This document shows positions 6,554-8,736 of a DNA stretch of 8,736 nucleotides, one piece after another. Both the position numbers and the translations under genes were made by a program. Source of the DNA: an uncultured Maribacter sp. (GTDB lineage: Bacteria > Bacteroidota > Bacteroidia > Flavobacteriales > Flavobacteriaceae); assembly GCA_905479535.1 (NCBI GenBank), contig CAJQMW010000447.1, forward strand, positions 1-8,736, read 5' to 3'. The notes below the pieces were generated by a model. That model was given only the letters and a program-made list of their open reading frames with translations, was not told the DNA's origin and ran no database searches. The stretch's first letter is position 1; every line of letters begins with the position of its first letter.

Positions 6554-7195
6554 ATGCATTTTTTATCCCCGGTATTAGAAAATTATATCGCCCATAATTC
6601 TGAGGAGGAGCCAGATGTATTGAAGGAACTTACGCACGAGACCCACTTAAAGGTCATACAACCGAGAATGCTGACCGGACATTTTCAAGGAAGGGTGTTA
6701 AGCTTACTTTCTAAAATAACTAATCCGAAATATATCCTGGAAATTGGCACCTATACTGGGTATTCTGCCATTTGTCTAGCGGAAGGACTTCAAAAAGAAG
6801 GCATACTGCACACCATAGATGTCAATGCCGAGTTACATCCAATACAACGCAAGTATTTTGACAAAAGCGGTTTTGGCCCACAAGTCATTCAACATACCGG
6901 TAATGCCTTGGAACTAATACCGCAAATGAATATTGTATTCGACCTAGTCTTCATAGATGCAGAAAAAAAAGAATACACCAACTATTTAGAGGTAGTGCTA
7001 CCCAAAACCAAATCCGGCAGTATCATATTATCGGACAACGTTTTATGGTCCGGAAAAGTTCTTGAACCTGTGAATCCAAAGGACAAAGCGACAAAAGTTT
7101 TATTGGAGTACAATAAGAAACTTAAAGAGCATCCCAAGCTGGAAACGGTGCTACTACCTATAAGGGACGGTTTAACGCTAAGTAGGGTAAAATAA
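6554..7195 (+). CDS. Class I SAM-dependent O-methyltransferase (COMT/CCoAOMT type, Methyltransf_3)
   Basis: A 213-residue cytoplasmic methyltransferase of the cation-dependent catechol/caffeoyl-CoA O-methyltransferase family. The SAM-binding motif I is ILEIGTYTGYSAICLAEGL (61-79), with the acidic ribose-binding D89 in HTIDVN. The metal-site residues are D135 in FIDAEKKEY and D161-N162 in LSDNVLWSG. These are the features of the family that methylates catechol-like hydroxyls using a divalent metal; the real substrate is unknown. Length matches bacterial members (about 210-220). The gene is divergent from the GNAT gene. Its last 38 bases overlap the end of the PAP2 gene on the other strand. Confidence 0.92.
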   Translation: MHFLSPVLENYIAHNSEEEPDVLKELTHETHLKVIQPRMLTGHFQGRVLSLLSKITNPKYILEIGTYTGYSAICLAEGLQKEGILHTIDVNAELHPIQRKYFDKSGFGPQVIQHTGNALELIPQMNIVFDLVFIDAEKKEYTNYLEVVLPKTKSGSIILSDNVLWSGKVLEPVNPKDKATKVLLEYNKKLKEHPKLETVLLPIRDGLTLSRVK

Positions 7196-7733
7196 GTCGT
7201 TGGTACAAACGATAAAATAGCCATGCGGAAAACATACCTACTAGGGCCCCAACGATAATATCTACTGGAAAATGCACACCTACATAAATCCTACTCGTTA
7301 CAAACAGAAAGGGCCATATATAAAAAACGATGCTCCATTTGAAATGCTTTCGTAGAAAAAGAAAAACAAGCGTCGTTATGGAGAACGAGGAAGAAGCATG
7401 TCCTGAAAAGAAACTATAACCAGTGGGACTTCTTAAGATACGGATAAGTGTATTTATCTCTACGTCGTTATTAGGCCGCAAACGAGCCACCACTTCTTTG
7501 GTAAGGTCGGTAAGAGTCACCACGAAAAACACCATAATCAAGACCGTAAGAATCATGAAAAGGGCTTCACGTTTTGTATACTTCTTAAAAAAAAGAAAAC
7601 CGAAGAGCAGGAACAAGGGTATCCATGTGGGTATTTTGGTTACGGTAGACCAAAAAACATCGTATTGCTCAATGCCTAAACTATTTAAATAAATAAACGT
7701 TTCCCTGTCCCACTCCAAAATCTCTTTCAACAT
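7158..7733 (-). CDS. PAP2-family membrane phosphatase
   Basis: A 191-residue integral membrane phosphatase of the type 2 phosphatidic acid phosphatase superfamily. Bacterial members act on undecaprenyl pyrophosphate, phosphatidylglycerol phosphate or other lipid phosphates. The three-part active site is complete: K79-x6-R86-P87, then S110-G111-H112 (in FFSGHAS), then S147-R148-x5-H154-x3-D158 (SRIYVGVHFPVD). About five to six hydrophobic segments flank these motifs, with active residues expected on the periplasmic face. The start is 6 bp after the tatA stop, so the two are probably one operon. The tail overlaps the O-methyltransferase gene. The substrate cannot be assigned; undecaprenyl pyrophosphate phosphatase is a reasonable guess only. 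Confidence 0.92.
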   Translation of the reverse strand: MLKEILEWDRETFIYLNSLGIEQYDVFWSTVTKIPTWIPLFLLFGFLFFKKYTKREALFMILTVLIMVFFVVTLTDLTKEVVARLRPNNDVEINTLIRILRSPTGYSFFSGHASSSFSITTLVFLFLRKHFKWSIVFYIWPFLFVTSRIYVGVHFPVDIIVGALVGMFSAWLFYRLYQRLILPYLALNRPL

Positions 7734-7739
7734 AGGGAC

Positions 7740-8081
7740 TTACTTTCTTTTTATACTGCCGGTAACGTCTCCTATACTTTTACCCACATCTCCAATTCCT
7801 TTCTTAATGTCCTTACCAATACCGGAATCGCCCAAACTACTTTTCACATCCTCAATATCGTTTTGGATGTCCTTTATAACACTCGTGTCTATTCCTTGTT
7901 TATCCGCACTTCTTTGTATCTCTTTCTTAATATCGTCCGTGGCATCCCTGAGTTGACGCATACCCTTGCCCAAACCTTTGGCAATGCCAGGAATTTTATC
8001 CGCGCCAAAAACCATCACCACGATAAACATGATGAAAAAAATCTCGCCCCCGCTAATGAATAAGAAATACGTTGAAATCAT
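7740..8081 (-). CDS. tatA: Twin-arginine translocase TatA-family protein
   Basis: A 113-residue component of the Sec-independent pathway that exports folded proteins across the inner membrane. It has the TatA layout: a short periplasmic N-terminus, one transmembrane helix (about residues 4-25) with a polar E13 in ISGGEI, the F25-G26 hinge, then an amphipathic helix (about 29-55, DKIPGIAKGLGKGMRQL). The C-terminal tail (about 86-111) is a glycine-rich run of approximate seven-residue units (GIGDVGK, SIGDVTG and a degenerate first copy). The start fits flavobacterial TatA proteins, which begin just before ISGGEI. TatA versus TatB cannot be separated with certainty; Bacteroidota usually have TatA-type proteins. 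It is transcribed with the PAP2 gene from a promoter lying immediately upstream. tatC is not in the window. Confidence 0.88.
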   Translation of the reverse strand: MISTYFLFISGGEIFFIMFIVVMVFGADKIPGIAKGLGKGMRQLRDATDDIKKEIQRSADKQGIDTSVIKDIQNDIEDVKSSLGDSGIGKDIKKGIGDVGKSIGDVTGSIKRK

Positions 8082-8085
8082 ACCA

Positions 8086-8112
8086 CAAATATAAACAAGT
8101 TTCGTTCTCCAA
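8086..8112 (-). promoter_or_regulatory. Predicted Bacteroidota-type promoter of tatA-PAP2
   Basis: On the minus strand TATATTTG (8086-8093) matches TAnnTTTG exactly, with TTG (8110-8112) 16 bases further upstream. The -7 element ends only 4 bases before the ATG at 8081, so the transcript would start at or next to the start codon. Confidence 0.5.
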
Positions 8113-8114
8113 TA

Positions 8115-8144
8115 AAAAAGCCCTGTTAAACAACAGGGCTTTTT
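8115..8144 (-). terminator. Hairpin terminator after the M1 peptidase gene
   Basis: A perfect 13-bp stem (8115-8127 with 8132-8144), with GCCCTGTT as its core and a 4-base loop. On the minus strand it is followed by a T run. It sits 18 bp after the peptidase stop and separates that gene from the tatA operon. Its A-rich other flank could also allow termination on the + strand. Confidence 0.85.
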
Positions 8145-8162
8145 ATCAAATAAATTAGAGGA

Positions 8163-8736
8163 TTATTTTCCTTTGATATTCTCCTTGAATTTGTCAAAAT
8201 CGTTCTCCGCTTCTTTTTTAGGCCAACTATTGTTTGAGGTATCAATGTCCGCTGTCTCCAACTTTGGATCTGCGATGATTCCCGTAAGCTCACTAGTTGA
8301 AGATAGAACCAACTTTACCTCTTTATCGTTCTTTCTCCAAATTTCAGCCGGATACGTTATATTTTTCGTTGAACCATCTGCATAGGTATACTCTACAATT
8401 AAAGGCATAGGCAATCCCCCAGGCTTGTCGTAAGTAACCTCGTAGAAGTACTTCGGCTCCTTAACGGCAGCTCTTTCCGCTTCCGTCATGTTGTCCATCA
8501 TAAATTCCTTCAAGGTTTGAGAACTTTCAGAGGGTGACTTTCCCTTAAGGTTCTCGTCGAAATCTTCGCTTTCACCATCTTCCAAATACACCAAAGGGGG
8601 TAAATCTGCCTCTGTCATATTCCGAGCGGCCATATACTCCTGCATTTTTTTGCTAGGCTTATCGCTCACGTAATATTTTTTAATTCCCTTAACCCCTATG
8701 TCAACGTAATCTGTGGTGTAGAACCATCCTCTCCAG
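8163..8736 (-). CDS. M1-family metallopeptidase, C-terminal part (5' end outside window)
   Basis: The reading frame is open to the right edge, so 190 C-terminal residues of a longer protein are seen. The edge-proximal residues WRGWFYTTDYVDIGVK, then the block GGLPMPLIVEYTYADGSTK with YPAEIWRKND, and the end block DPKLETADIDTSNNSWP match the C-terminal region I know from Bacteroidota M1 aminopeptidases. In those proteins this region follows the gluzincin catalytic domain. The zinc-binding HExxH and GAMEN motifs would lie beyond the window, so activity cannot be judged. A GTG at 8669 could start a 168-residue protein, but the conserved sequence upstream of it argues that it is an internal valine codon. 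The protein is probably exported and acts on peptides in the periplasm or outside the cell. A strong terminator follows. Confidence 0.85.
   Translation of the reverse strand, partial: WRGWFYTTDYVDIGVKGIKKYYVSDKPSKKMQEYMAARNMTEADLPPLVYLEDGESEDFDENLKGKSPSESSQTLKEFMMDNMTEAERAAVKEPKYFYEVTYDKPGGLPMPLIVEYTYADGSTKNITYPAEIWRKNDKEVKLVLSSTSELTGIIADPKLETADIDTSNNSWPKKEAENDFDKFKENIKGK

Noticed and set aside
1..8736. CRISPR arrays, tRNA or rRNA genes, insertion sequences, phage or defence genes
   Set aside because: No repeat-spacer pattern, cloverleaf-like segment, transposase or terminal inverted repeats were seen on reading; gene content is ordinary chromosomal.

Overview
The window looks like ordinary chromosomal DNA from a member of the Flavobacteriaceae (Bacteroidota), probably marine. 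Three things point there. Several intergenic regions carry the Bacteroidota-type -7 promoter element TAnnTTTG, and Shine-Dalgarno sequences are largely absent. The proteins have flavobacterial character: a TatA starting with an ISGGEI-type segment, an M1 metallopeptidase with a long C-terminal extension, and an unassigned LSSC lipoprotein. Base composition is moderately AT-rich. The genus cannot be fixed from this sequence alone.

Layout from left to right. An iron-sulfur photolyase of the bacterial (6-4)/FeS-BCP type (+) converges on a short, stand-alone ClpP-like protease (-), with a strong bidirectional hairpin terminator between them. Divergent from clpP is a secreted lipoprotein gene (+). 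It is followed by about 330 bp with no intact gene, which holds the decayed remains of a small exported-protein gene. Next come three minus-strand genes, listed in transcription order: a GNAT acetyltransferase, kynureninase (kynU, with its own promoter) and a YbjJ-like MFS transporter 48 bp behind kynU. Divergent from the GNAT gene is a class I SAM-dependent O-methyltransferase (+). Its last 38 bases overlap, tail to tail, the end of a PAP2 phosphatase gene (-). The PAP2 gene sits 6 bp behind a tatA-type gene in an apparent two-gene operon. A second hairpin terminator separates tatA from the C-terminal part of an M1 aminopeptidase gene, which runs off the right edge.

The genes read as independent housekeeping or accessory functions rather than one system: light-driven DNA repair, proteolysis, tryptophan/kynurenine catabolism with a possible coupled exporter, twin-arginine protein export, membrane lipid phosphate metabolism and peptide degradation. 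I did not find convincing evidence of a new multi-gene system. The points most worth a second look are the ClpP paralogue, which lacks the canonical N-terminal axial-loop segment; the gene remnant at 3192-3451; the kynU promoter, which fixes its start downstream of an apparent longer reading frame; a tatA promoter placed so close to the ATG that the mRNA would be nearly leaderless; and the kynU-MFS pairing.
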